DNA of 8,294 nt from Pseudanabaenaceae cyanobacterium MP8IB2.15 (GCA_030248825.1 JARCMB010000271.1:1-8294), one strand, 5' to 3'. Numbered from the stretch's first letter, positions 1 through 6,467 are shown. Translations and numbers: made by a program. The notes: a model not told the origin generated them from the letters alone.

Positions 1-846
1 ACTCAGTAAAGCTTCGAGGCTGTTTAATTGCTGCTGTTGGGCGATTAATTGCTGGTTCGATCGAGTCAGATCGGCTTCAAGTTTCTGCTGCTGCTGTTGC
101 TGCCATCCCAATTGCTGCAACCAAGTTTGACGCTGTTGTTGCTTTTGTTCTAAAGCTTGCAACTGCTCTTTAGATTGGATTTCATCTGTCTGTAAATGGG
201 ACAATTCTTGATTTAGTCGGGCTAATGTCGGTTCGATCGACTCCCCATCCAAAATTTGCTGCTTCATGCTGACGAGGGTATTTGCCAACACCGTAATTTC
301 AGCTTTACAGTCACGCACGATGTCCTTGGCTTTTTCAGTCAGATCGTCATACTGATTGAGATTGAGCAGATCGGCTAACACTTGCTTTCGATCGCTCGGA
401 CGTTTGAGCATGAACTCATCGGCTCGCCCTTGCCGCAGATATGCCGAATTTATGAATGTGTCATAGTCCATTTTAAGGTGTGCCAAAATCACCTGCTGGG
501 TGGCACGTAAACCTCGTTCAGTTAGCGATCGAAACTGCTCTTCATGCAAAATTTGAAACTCTAGCGATCCTGCACTTCCTTTTGGGCGAGTCCGAATCAC
601 CCGATAAGTTTCTGTATGGGCCGTAAAAATAAAATCAACTTGAGCTTCTTTGGCTCCGACGTGAATAAGATCGTCTTCAGTTTCGGCTCGACTCTGTCCC
701 CAAATTGCCCATGTAATTGCTTCTAATAATGAAGACTTCCCCGCACCATTCGCGCCACAGATACACGCAGTCTGCAATCCAGCAAACGAGAGCGTGAGTT
801 GCTGATAGCTCAGGAAATTTTTTAAACTTAATTTCTGAGGAATCAT
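1..846 (-). CDS. sbcC: SbcC-type exonuclease ATPase subunit, N-terminal part (runs off the left edge)
   Basis: This is the large subunit of the SbcCD nuclease, an SMC/Rad50-like ATPase. In the family it works with SbcD to open DNA hairpins and process double-strand ends in the cytoplasm. I translated 282 codons from the ATG at 846-844; the frame stays open to base 1, so the C-terminal half lies outside the window. The start reads MIPQKLSLKNFLSYQ. Walker A, GANGAGKSS, is at residues 31-39, and the Q-loop motif INSAYLRQGRADEF is at about 132-145 (Gln139). From about residue 160 the protein becomes charged and Gln-rich, as expected for the coiled-coil arm, with a run of six Gln near codons 250-256. 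No strong ribosome binding site precedes the ATG. An in-frame TGA at 894-892 limits any upstream extension, and no other ATG lies between. sbcD is not in the window. The family call is firm; the exact start is likely. Confidence 0.93.
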   Translation of the reverse strand, partial: MIPQKLSLKNFLSYQQLTLSFAGLQTACICGANGAGKSSLLEAITWAIWGQSRAETEDDLIHVGAKEAQVDFIFTAHTETYRVIRTRPKGSAGSLEFQILHEEQFRSLTERGLRATQQVILAHLKMDYDTFINSAYLRQGRADEFMLKRPSDRKQVLADLLNLNQYDDLTEKAKDIVRDCKAEITVLANTLVSMKQQILDGESIEPTLARLNQELSHLQTDEIQSKEQLQALEQKQQQRQTWLQQLGWQQQQQQKLEADLTRSNQQLIAQQQQLNSLEALLS

Positions 847-1046
847 TTCAATTTGTAACTTAGAGGTGATACTAATAGGATATAGTGCATTTCATATTTA
901 TAATGCTATTAAGGAAAACTCGGTAAATCTAAGGTTTGAAGTTAGAAATTCTGAGTTTTGAATTACCTGACTCATACTTTTAAACTTAGTTCTTAGGATT
1001 ACCTAATTTCCTGACCTAGTGATTGAATCGCCAGCGCAACTAAATT
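847..1046. other. Divergent intergenic spacer between sbcC and the 124-aa gene
   Basis: This 200-bp AT-rich spacer separates two genes that point away from each other, so it should hold promoters for both. A perfect TATAAT lies at 899-904 on the plus strand, but no good -35 box sits 16-18 bp before it. On the minus strand a TATAAA in the same place has only a weak TTACCG 18 bp upstream. The segment 930-1015 contains loosely repeated words (TTTGAA, ATTACCT, CCTGAC) of the kind common in cyanobacterial spacers. No RNA gene or strong hairpin was seen. Confidence 0.5.
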
Positions 1047-1421
1047 ATGGAACTTTGGGAGCAAGTCAGTCGCCAGAGGGTGCAATACATCATCGAAAGC
1101 TATCAACTAGATGGCGAAGAATTTGATGACTTTAGTGACTATTTAGAAGATCTGCTGCTTGCTTATCCGCCACCACAAATTGAGCTAGCAATAGTTGAAA
1201 CCATTGTCGCTAGCTGGTTGCAAATTCCTTTGGTCAAGGGCATGGCTTTTATTCATCGCACTCACGATCGACTCAAGTCTTGGGAAAATCCCGCTTCGAT
1301 CGACTCAAAAATCACCCCCACGCAGTTCCGTCAAATTACTGGACTAGATCCAACACCTGTGTTTGGCGATCGACAAATCTCGATCTCGCTTCATAAAAGC
1401 AGTAATATTTTGACTGGTTGA
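1047..1421 (+). CDS. Conserved cyanobacterial protein of unknown function, 124 aa
   Basis: I do not know a function for this protein. Its general plan matches my memory of a hypothetical family found across cyanobacteria: an acidic N-terminal half predicted to be helical (residues 1-60, with FDDFSDYLEDLL at about 27-38), a middle IVASWLQIPLVKGMAF at about 53-68, and a C-terminal ITGLDPTPVFGD motif at about 97-108. No signal peptide, membrane segment or catalytic motif is visible, so it is probably soluble. The start is well fixed at its upstream limit, because an in-frame TAA sits only two codons upstream (1041-1043). No clear Shine-Dalgarno sequence is present, which is common in cyanobacteria. 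It is transcribed away from sbcC; the next gene starts 45 bp downstream on the same strand. That it is a real gene is likely from composition and from the four CGATCG-bearing or related codons typical of the host; the conservation is recalled, not searched. Confidence 0.75.
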   Translation: MELWEQVSRQRVQYIIESYQLDGEEFDDFSDYLEDLLLAYPPPQIELAIVETIVASWLQIPLVKGMAFIHRTHDRLKSWENPASIDSKITPTQFRQITGLDPTPVFGDRQISISLHKSSNILTG

Positions 1422-1466
1422 TTTCCTTGTAGCTTTACCAAGACAACTTACTTTTAGGCACATCCC

Positions 1467-1718
1467 ATGAATCCCTATCAAAACACCATGTCTAAGCTCA
1501 GCCAACTCCCTAAACCTCTACTGAAAGAAGTAAATAAATTCATTGACGCACTATTGCTCAAAGAAAGTACAGCCCAAAAAGCCATTTCTTCTCTACAACA
1601 AACCGACAATTTATCCATAGTTCCTGAGCTAGATACTTATCCATTAATGCAACTAGCAGAAACAGGTTTTACAGAATGGAACGATCCTGAAGAGGAAATT
1701 TACAACGATGTTGCCTAG
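1467..1718 (+). CDS. Small antitoxin-like protein (DUF2281/VapB type), 83 aa
   Basis: This is probably the antitoxin of a type II toxin-antitoxin pair. The N-terminal segment LSQLPKPLLKEVNKFIDALL (about residues 11-30) matches the LPxxLxxEVxxFIDxL pattern of DUF2281-type antitoxins, which usually form the dimer and DNA-binding part. The C-terminal FTEWNDPEEEIYNDVA is the acidic tail seen in cyanobacterial members and is the part expected to block the toxin. The gene overlaps by 11 bp the start of a MazF/PemK-like reading frame at 1708, the usual antitoxin-first arrangement. That toxin is truncated, so this antitoxin may have no working partner here. The first ATG (1467) is preceded by a weak TTAGG; a second ATG at 1488 would give a 76-aa protein that still holds the whole motif. 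Such orphan antitoxins can still repress their own promoter or neutralise related toxins elsewhere in the genome (inference). Confidence 0.75.
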   Translation: MNPYQNTMSKLSQLPKPLLKEVNKFIDALLLKESTAQKAISSLQQTDNLSIVPELDTYPLMQLAETGFTEWNDPEEEIYNDVA

Positions 1719-1818
1719 AATTAACGAAATTCGCCTAGTTAAATTTCCCTTTAGCGATTTAACCTCTACCAAACTACGCTGTAGCGCAAAAACAAGAGCT
1801 AAAGCGAAAAGAAGTTAA
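1708..1818 (+). pseudogene. Truncated MazF/PemK-family toxin remnant, 36 codons
   Basis: The frame begins with ATG at 1708-1710, overlapping the end of the antitoxin gene, and reads MLPRINEIRLVKFPFSDLTS, then TKLR. The EI-LVKFPFSDLTSTKLR stretch is the typical first two beta strands of MazF/PemK endoribonucleases, which normally continue RPALVIS and run to about 110-130 residues. Here the similarity stops at the Arg codon (1777-1779), which is where the family's catalytic arginine lies. It is followed by 12 unrelated, basic codons (CSAKTRAKAKRS) and TAA at 1816-1818. No continuation is seen in the other forward frames. The remnant ends 7 bp before the 3' end of tRNA-Phe, so a deletion or recombination at the tRNA flank probably removed the rest. 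It cannot form a working toxin. The alternative, a functional 36-residue peptide, seems unlikely. Confidence 0.7.
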
Positions 1819-1824
1819 TTAATA

Positions 1825-1897
1825 TGCCAGGAACCAGACTTGAACTGGTGACACGCGGATTTTCAGTCCACTGCTCTACCAACTGAGCTATCCCGGC
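1825..1897 (-). tRNA. trnF: tRNA-Phe (anticodon GAA)
   Basis: The minus strand folds into a complete 73-nt cloverleaf. The acceptor stem GCCGGGA (1897-1891) pairs with TCCTGGC, with one G-T wobble, followed by discriminator A at 1825. The D arm carries AGCTCAGTTGGTAGAGC. The anticodon loop CTGAAAA gives anticodon GAA, on a stem GTGGA/TCCGC with one wobble pair. The T arm is ACCAG-TTCAAGT-CTGGT. The CCA tail is not encoded (TATT follows), as is usual in cyanobacteria. The gene is monocistronic, facing the toxin remnant at its 3' end and divergent from the MTA phosphorylase gene. No T-tract terminator is obvious beyond its 3' end. Confidence 0.97.
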
Positions 1898-1915
1898 GAA
1901 CTTTTGTGCTTTATG

Positions 1916-1945
1916 AATATAGCACTGGTTAGCAAATCTCATCAA
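1916..1945 (-). promoter_or_regulatory. Candidate sigma-70 type promoter for tRNA-Phe
   Basis: On the minus strand TTGATG (1945-1940) and TATATT (1921-1916) are separated by 18 bp and agree at 4 of 6 and 5 of 6 positions with the -35 and -10 consensus. The predicted start, near 1909, would give a leader of about 11 nt before the mature tRNA 5' end, a sensible distance. This is pattern matching only. Confidence 0.42.
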
Positions 1946-2019
1946 GTCAAATCTTGGAATGTTTTGGCTTGTCGTGTTAACTTTAGTGAAGATTGTTAGG
2001 CAGGAAGCGCGAAAGGCTT

Positions 2020-2895
2020 ATGACAGTAACCGCCAAGATTGGCATCATCGGTGGCAGTGGGCTTTATAACATGGCTGCTCTGACCGATATTGAAGAAATC
2101 AAGATCGAAACACCATTTGGTAGCCCGTCTGATGTCGCGATCGTGGGGAATCTGGCAGGGACACCTGTAGCTTTTTTAGCAAGACACGGTCGATCGCATC
2201 ATTTGCTACCTACCGAAGTACCATATCGTGCCAATATTTATGCGATGAAAAGCTTGGGCGTAGAGTACTTGATCTCTGCCTCAGCCGTTGGTTCGCTCCA
2301 AGCATCTGCCAGACCACTGGACATGGTGATTCCCGATCAGTTTATCGATCGAACTAAGCACAGAGTTTCGACCTTTTTTGGGGATGGCTTAGTTGCTCAC
2401 ATTGCCTTTGCCGATCCAATTTGTAAAGCTCTGGCGCATGAGTTGTCGATCGCTGCTGAAAGTGTCGATCTAGGTGAAGCGAAAGTACATCGTGGTGGAA
2501 CTTACATCTGTATGGAGGGGCCAGCCTTTTCGACCAAAGCTGAATCGAATCTCTATCGCAGTTGGGATGCGATCGTGATTGGCATGACTAACCTGACGGA
2601 AGCGAAGTTAGCGAGGGAAGCCGAAATCGCCTATGCCACGCTAGCTCTGGTCACCGACTATGACTGCTGGCATCCAGACCACGACAGCGTTACGGTCAGT
2701 ATGGTGATCGACAACCTCAAACGTAATGCGATCGATGCCCAGAAGGTGATCCAAGCAACTGTAGAGCGTATCGCCGCGCATCCACCTGTTTCCGAAGCCC
2801 ACTCAGCTCTGCAATACTCGATCCTCACCGATTTGAGTAAAGTGTCACCCACAACTCTAAAACGACTAGGCTTATTGATCGAGAAATACTTGTAA
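2020..2895 (+). CDS. mtnP: S-methyl-5'-thioadenosine phosphorylase, 291 aa
   Basis: This enzyme splits 5'-methylthioadenosine with phosphate into adenine and 5-methylthioribose-1-phosphate, recycling the by-product of polyamine synthesis in the cytosol. It belongs to the PNP/MTAP phosphorylase family. Visible motifs are the phosphate loop GGSGLY (residues 11-16), RHGRSH (55-60), the base and ribose region CMEGPAFST (164-172), GMTNLTEAKLAREAEI (188-203), and TDYDCWH (212-218). In this last motif the two aspartates (213, 215) mark adenine/MTA specificity, whereas guanine- or hypoxanthine-specific PNPs carry Asn. Length agrees with the family (about 280-290). I chose ATG 2020: GAAAGG at 2011-2016 is a plausible though close ribosome binding site, and the conserved AKIGIIGGSG begins at residue 5. 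An in-frame TTG at 1993 would add nine poorly conserved residues. The malic enzyme gene follows after 58 bp on the same strand. Confidence 0.95.
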   Translation: MTVTAKIGIIGGSGLYNMAALTDIEEIKIETPFGSPSDVAIVGNLAGTPVAFLARHGRSHHLLPTEVPYRANIYAMKSLGVEYLISASAVGSLQASARPLDMVIPDQFIDRTKHRVSTFFGDGLVAHIAFADPICKALAHELSIAAESVDLGEAKVHRGGTYICMEGPAFSTKAESNLYRSWDAIVIGMTNLTEAKLAREAEIAYATLALVTDYDCWHPDHDSVTVSMVIDNLKRNAIDAQKVIQATVERIAAHPPVSEAHSALQYSILTDLSKVSPTTLKRLGLLIEKYL

Positions 2896-2953
2896 TCAGT
2901 TCGTAATTAGTAGCCCGAAAACTCCGTTCACTCAAAAAATACTTACTACTCAA

Positions 2954-4345
2954 ATGACAATTCTCACGCCGAATCCTAGTTACAGTGTCACGATCAGATT
3001 ACAGTTGCCAAATCGCGCTGGCATGTTGGCTTCTGTCGTTACGGCGATCGCAGAGGCGGGTGGCAATTTGGGTCGAATTGATTTGATCGAACAGACCCTG
3101 AAGGTTTCGGTTCGAGAAATTACGGTCAATGCTTACAGCAGCGAACACGCCGAGGAATTAGTCCAAGTCGTTAAGGCCCTAGATGAGATTCGGTTTATCG
3201 ATGTCCACGATCGAACATTCGATCTGCATCGTGGCGGCAAAATCAGTATTCAGTCAAAAATTACGCCGAAAAACCAAGACGATCTAGCAATGGTCTACAC
3301 GCCAGGTGTGGGAAGGGTTTGTACCGCGATCGCCCAAGATAAGACCAAAGTGCATCAGCTCACGATTAAAAGCAACATGATTGCGATTATTACGGATGGC
3401 AGTGCTGTATTGGGCTTGGGCAATATCGGGCCAGAGGCAGCCTTACCAGTGATGGAGGGCAAAGCTATGTTGTTTAAGGAATTTGCGGGATTGGATGCCT
3501 TCCCAATCTGTCTTGATACGCAAGATGTGGAAGAAATCGTGCAGACAATCAAACATATCGCGCCTGTGTTCGGTGGGATTAACCTAGAAGATATCAGTGC
3601 GCCTCGATGCTTTGAAATCGAAACCAGACTTCAGGCTGAGCTTGACATTCCTGTGTTTCATGACGACCAACATGGTACGGCAATCGTGACTTTAGCCGCG
3701 ACGATCAACGCGCTCAAGATCGTGAAAAAGCAGATCGGCAAAATTCGGATTGTGATGAATGGTGCAGGTGCGGCGGGTGTGGCAGTAGCGCGTCTATTAC
3801 GTCAAGCTGGTGCAGAGCAAATCTTGATGTGTGACTCGCGTGGCATTATCAGTAAGGATCGCCCAGATTTAACCACCGAAAAAATGGAATTTGCTAGCCC
3901 AGAATCTGGGTCACTTGCGGATGCGCTTAAGGGAGCCGATATGTTTGTGGGATTGAGTGTTGCGAATGCGCTTACGCCCGAAATGGTGAGGTCAATGGCA
4001 AGCGATCGAATTGTGTTTGCAATGGCGAATCCGATTCCTGAAATCCAGCCCGAACTAGTCGAACATGATGTCGCGGTGATGGCAACAGGACGCAGTGACT
4101 ACGCTAACCAAATTAATAATGTGCTGGCATTTCCAGGAATTTTGCGCGGTGCGGTTGATTGCCGCGTCCCCCGTATTACCACCGAAATGCATTTAGAAGC
4201 AGCTAAAGCGATCGCCGCTCTAGTCAGTCCCACCGAGCTAGCCCCAGACTTCATCATGCCTTCAGTATTCGATCCGCGTGTTGCCAGTGCCGTGTCTGCC
4301 GCCGTCAAGCAAGCTGCCCGCCAAGAAGGATTAGCTGCTGAGTAG
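2954..4345 (+). CDS. me: NAD(P)-dependent malic enzyme with N-terminal ACT domain, 463 aa
   Basis: This enzyme oxidatively decarboxylates L-malate to pyruvate and CO2, using NAD or NADP and a divalent metal, in the cytosol. Residues about 10-85 form an ACT domain (SVTIRLQLPNRAGMLASVVT), a small-molecule sensing fold found in the cyanobacterial enzyme, so allosteric control is likely. The malic domain follows with YTPGVG (115-120), GSAVLGLGNIG (149-159), EFAGLDAFPICLDT (176-189), metal-site NLEDISAPRCFEIE (210-223) and FHDDQHGTA (235-243). The NAD-binding part has GAGAAG (270-275), CDSRG at 293-297, ANPIPE (358-363) and NNVLAFPGILRGA (388-400). The acidic residue after the second strand, in CDSRG, is compatible with NAD use, but I would not assign cofactor preference. 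The length equals my recollection of the Synechocystis homologue. No Shine-Dalgarno sequence is clear; the ATG sits just before the ACT domain. It may be co-transcribed with mtnP; the two pathways share no obvious intermediate. Confidence 0.94.
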   Translation: MTILTPNPSYSVTIRLQLPNRAGMLASVVTAIAEAGGNLGRIDLIEQTLKVSVREITVNAYSSEHAEELVQVVKALDEIRFIDVHDRTFDLHRGGKISIQSKITPKNQDDLAMVYTPGVGRVCTAIAQDKTKVHQLTIKSNMIAIITDGSAVLGLGNIGPEAALPVMEGKAMLFKEFAGLDAFPICLDTQDVEEIVQTIKHIAPVFGGINLEDISAPRCFEIETRLQAELDIPVFHDDQHGTAIVTLAATINALKIVKKQIGKIRIVMNGAGAAGVAVARLLRQAGAEQILMCDSRGIISKDRPDLTTEKMEFASPESGSLADALKGADMFVGLSVANALTPEMVRSMASDRIVFAMANPIPEIQPELVEHDVAVMATGRSDYANQINNVLAFPGILRGAVDCRVPRITTEMHLEAAKAIAALVSPTELAPDFIMPSVFDPRVASAVSAAVKQAARQEGLAAE

Positions 4346-4391
4346 AAACTACTTTTCTTCTCTTCGATCGAAACTTAGGTGAATTACTTCG

Positions 4392-4565
4392 CTAATCTTG
4401 GCGGGTAACGACGGCTTCAATGTAAGCCATGCGCTTGACAACATCCACCGATGCGATCGCCCAACGCAGTGGTTCTCCCTGTTCTGCTAGCAATAACTCA
4501 ATTCGATCGGCAAGATTTACAGATGACTCTAGCTCGATCTCGACTGTGATGAAATGTGTCGTCAT
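4392..4565 (-). CDS. Small conserved cyanobacterial protein of unknown function, 57 aa
   Basis: I translated this short frame from ATG 4565-4563 to TAG 4394-4392. It reads MTTHFITVEIELESSVNLAD through a region GEPLRWAIASVD (about residues 30-41) to IEAVVTRQD at the end. The pattern of alternating hydrophobic residues, a helix, then GxPLRWAI..VD and IEAVV is coherent, and I recall similar small cyanobacterial proteins. Base composition matches the neighbours, including a HIP1 site inside the coding frame. A compact alpha/beta fold is plausible; there is no membrane segment, signal peptide or cysteine motif. It converges on the malic enzyme gene (46 bp between the stops) and diverges from the carotenoid protein gene. 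No good ribosome binding site is seen. Function unknown; moderately sure it is a real gene. Confidence 0.65.
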   Translation of the reverse strand: MTTHFITVEIELESSVNLADRIELLLAEQGEPLRWAIASVDVVKRMAYIEAVVTRQD

Positions 4566-4628
4566 AGTGGTGGCTCGATCGCCAAGATTTATATTCTCAG
4601 TTTAACGCTGTAATAGTGACTCTCGATA

Positions 4629-4658
4629 TTGTGGCTGATTAAATCGAAGCTATATAAA
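4629..4658 (+). promoter_or_regulatory. Candidate promoter for the orange carotenoid protein gene
   Basis: TTGTGG (4629-4634) is followed after 18 bp by TATAAA (4653-4658), or after 16 bp by TATATA (4651-4656). Transcription would start near 4665 and give a leader of about 70 nt before the ATG at 4737. A second candidate, TTGTTA (4696-4701) with CATAAT (4718-4723) and 16-bp spacing, fits the consensus about as well but would leave only some 7 nt of leader. Neither is proven. The AT-rich 170-bp spacer (4566-4736) shows no strong hairpin or repeated operator. Confidence 0.35.
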
Positions 4659-4736
4659 ATCGCAATGAACCCGATGTAGACATTGGTGTAAATACTTGTT
4701 AGGTTTAGACTTTAGTACATAATTAATCAAAAAATC

Positions 4737-5708
4737 ATGACATACACACTCGAAAATGCCCGTAACATATTCTCTGGCACTCTGATTGCCAATGCTGTGG
4801 TCGATACGACAGATGCATTCAATAAGCTCAGTATCGATGACCAACTGGCTCTGCTCTGGTTTGCCTACACCGAAATGGGGATCACAATTACACCAGCCGC
4901 GCCTGGAGTGGCAAGTATGGCATTAGCCGAGCCTTTGCTAAATGAAATCAAGAACATGTTCCCCCCCGCACAGTCACAAGCGATGTTCGATCTCGCCAGT
5001 AATGCCGACACCCCAATTGGGCGCTCCTATTCGAGTTTTCGGGTTAATACCAAATTGGGTTTCTGGTTTGAGCTAGGACAACTGATGAAACAAGGATTAG
5101 TCGCACCAATCCCTGTCGGCTACCAAATGGGTGTTGATGCCGTTGCAGTGCTGGAAACAATCAAAAGACTCGATCAAGGTCAGCAAATCACGGTTCTCCG
5201 CAATACTGTCGTTAACATGGGCTTCGACCGATCGGTCAGTGAAGACTATGCCAAGCGTGAAGCTCCTAAAAGTACACCAAAATCTCTGTCTGAGCGGGTG
5301 CAAACCAAAATCGAGGGTGTGACGAACTATACCGTCCTCAGCTACATCGACTTCATGAATGCCTATGATTTCACCCCCGCGTCAAATCTATTTGCGGAAA
5401 AAGGGGCTTTGCAACCTCCATTTCAAAAGCCAATTGTGGGGCAGCAAGGCATTCTCACCTATATGCGGGAAGAATGTGTCGGACTCAAGATGCTCCCAGA
5501 ACGTGGTGTCTCGGAATCGATCGAAGACGGCTATACCCAAGTTAAAGTCACAGGTACAGTCCAAACCCCTTGGTTCGGGGCAAGCGTTGGCATGAATATT
5601 TCCTGGCGGTTTCTGCTAGATCCTCAGGGCAAAATCTTCTTTGTGGCGATCGATTTGCTGGCTTCTCCCAAAGAGCTACTAAACCTTACTAGCTCAATGT
5701 CGAACTAA
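4737..5708 (+). CDS. ocp: Orange carotenoid protein (photoprotective, two-domain), 323 aa
   Basis: This water-soluble protein binds one ketocarotenoid. In strong blue-green light it changes to a red form that docks on the phycobilisome and quenches its energy as heat. It has an all-helical N-terminal carotenoid domain (about 1-163), a linker (164-191) and an NTF2-like C-terminal domain (192-316). Aligned by eye from memory to Synechocystis OCP, the key residues are kept: Trp41, Tyr44, Asn104, Trp110, Arg155 with its salt-bridge partner Glu246 (Glu244 there), and carotenoid ligands Tyr203 and Trp290 (Tyr201 and Trp288). Differences are Phe at 101 where Synechocystis has Trp, Lys222 in place of Asp220 (reported to contact FRP), a linker two residues longer, and a short Ser-rich C-terminal tail. 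No frp or carotenoid ketolase gene is adjacent. It could belong to the OCP2 or OCPX group rather than OCP1, but I cannot decide this by eye. Confidence 0.96.
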   Translation: MTYTLENARNIFSGTLIANAVVDTTDAFNKLSIDDQLALLWFAYTEMGITITPAAPGVASMALAEPLLNEIKNMFPPAQSQAMFDLASNADTPIGRSYSSFRVNTKLGFWFELGQLMKQGLVAPIPVGYQMGVDAVAVLETIKRLDQGQQITVLRNTVVNMGFDRSVSEDYAKREAPKSTPKSLSERVQTKIEGVTNYTVLSYIDFMNAYDFTPASNLFAEKGALQPPFQKPIVGQQGILTYMREECVGLKMLPERGVSESIEDGYTQVKVTGTVQTPWFGASVGMNISWRFLLDPQGKIFFVAIDLLASPKELLNLTSSMSN

Positions 5709-5727
5709 TCAAACCCCTCACCCCTAG

Positions 5728-5750
5728 CCCCTCTCCCATAGGGAGAGGGG
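5728..5750. repeat. Perfect 10-bp GC-rich hairpin between convergent genes
   Basis: CCCCTCTCCC (5728-5737) and GGGAGAGGGG (5741-5750) are perfectly complementary around the 3-nt loop ATA. It lies between the ends of the ocp and response regulator genes and could stop transcription from both sides. No T-tract follows on either strand, so it is not a classical intrinsic terminator. The motif, with the preceding CCCCTCACCCCTAG, resembles an interspersed repeat common in cyanobacterial spacers. Confidence 0.7.
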
Positions 5751-5759
5751 AATAAGACC

Positions 5760-6467
5760 CTAACTAGCTTTTGACTCTGACATCCTGCTTGGTTGCTTTT
5801 GTTTGAGGCGATAACCCAAACCATAGACTGTTTCGATCATGTCTTCAGGTGCACCTACCATCTTCAGCTTTTGCCTGAGACTTTTGACGTGCATTTTCAC
5901 GGTTTCCTCACCAGGTGGTTCGCCGAAATTCCATAACCTTTCAATTAATGCACTACGGCTAAATACCCGCAACCCATTACGGAGAAATAGTTCTAGTAAG
6001 CCATATTCTTTGGGAGTCAAGTGAATCGGCTGACCACCATAAGTCACTTGGCAGGTGTTGGGATTTAGACATAGCATTCCCCACTCCAGAACTGGTGGTA
6101 GTGTAACGCTTCCACGTCGCACAAGGGCGCGCATCCGAGCCTCTAGTTCTGGTAAGTCAAAGGGCTTAACCATATAGTCATCTGCGCCTGCGTCTAATCC
6201 CCTAACTTTATCGTCTAGAGTATTTCTGGCAGTAAGCATAAGGACGGGAGTGTTATGTCCCTCTCGACGTAAGCGTTGACACAGATCGAGACCATCGATT
6301 TTCGGTAGCCCTACGTCTAAAACAATCAGGTCAAAGTCGTAAGATTCAACAAAGTCTAGCCCTGTTTGTCCGTCTCTGGCGACATCGACAACATGATGTT
6401 GATCGATTAGAGCTTCCGCCAAAATTTCCGCAATGTCTAGATCGTCTTCTACGATTAAAACTTTCAT
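5760..6467 (-). CDS. OmpR/PhoB-family response regulator, 235 aa
   Basis: This is a DNA-binding output protein of a two-component system. The receiver domain (residues 1-118) has the acidic pair Asp8-Asp9 within LIVEDD, phospho-acceptor Asp51 in VLDVGLPKIDG, Thr79 in MLTAR and Lys101 in VKPFD. The winged-helix domain (about 126-222) has LTPKEYGLLELFLRN, FSRSALIERLW and the recognition-helix stretch EETVKMHVKSLRQKL, ending VYGLGYRLK. It closely follows a cyanobacterial subfamily marked by PPVLEWG and GAPEDMIETVYGLGYRLK. The ATG at 6467 starts the typical MKVLIVEDD; a GTG at 6494 would add nine residues of unlikely sequence. No histidine kinase gene lies beside it, so it is an orphan within this window and its signal is unknown. 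It is 158 bp downstream of the mutase gene on the same strand, with a tandem repeat in between that may be its own operator. Confidence 0.94.
   Translation of the reverse strand: MKVLIVEDDLDIAEILAEALIDQHHVVDVARDGQTGLDFVESYDFDLIVLDVGLPKIDGLDLCQRLRREGHNTPVLMLTARNTLDDKVRGLDAGADDYMVKPFDLPELEARMRALVRRGSVTLPPVLEWGMLCLNPNTCQVTYGGQPIHLTPKEYGLLELFLRNGLRVFSRSALIERLWNFGEPPGEETVKMHVKSLRQKLKMVGAPEDMIETVYGLGYRLKQKQPSRMSESKAS

Noticed and set aside
920..1020. Possible CRISPR-like or ordered repeats in the divergent spacer
   Set aside because: The repeated words are short, imperfect and irregularly spaced, consistent with AT-rich spacer composition.
1993..2019. TTG start adding nine residues to the MTA phosphorylase
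   Set aside because: The ATG at 2020 lies just after GAAAGG and gives the family's usual N-terminus; the extra residues (LGRKRERL) look like read-through of the ribosome binding region.
4650..4844. 64-codon minus-strand frame across the ocp start
   Set aside because: It overlaps the ocp promoter and coding start, is rich in Cys and His without a family pattern, and is best explained as a shadow.
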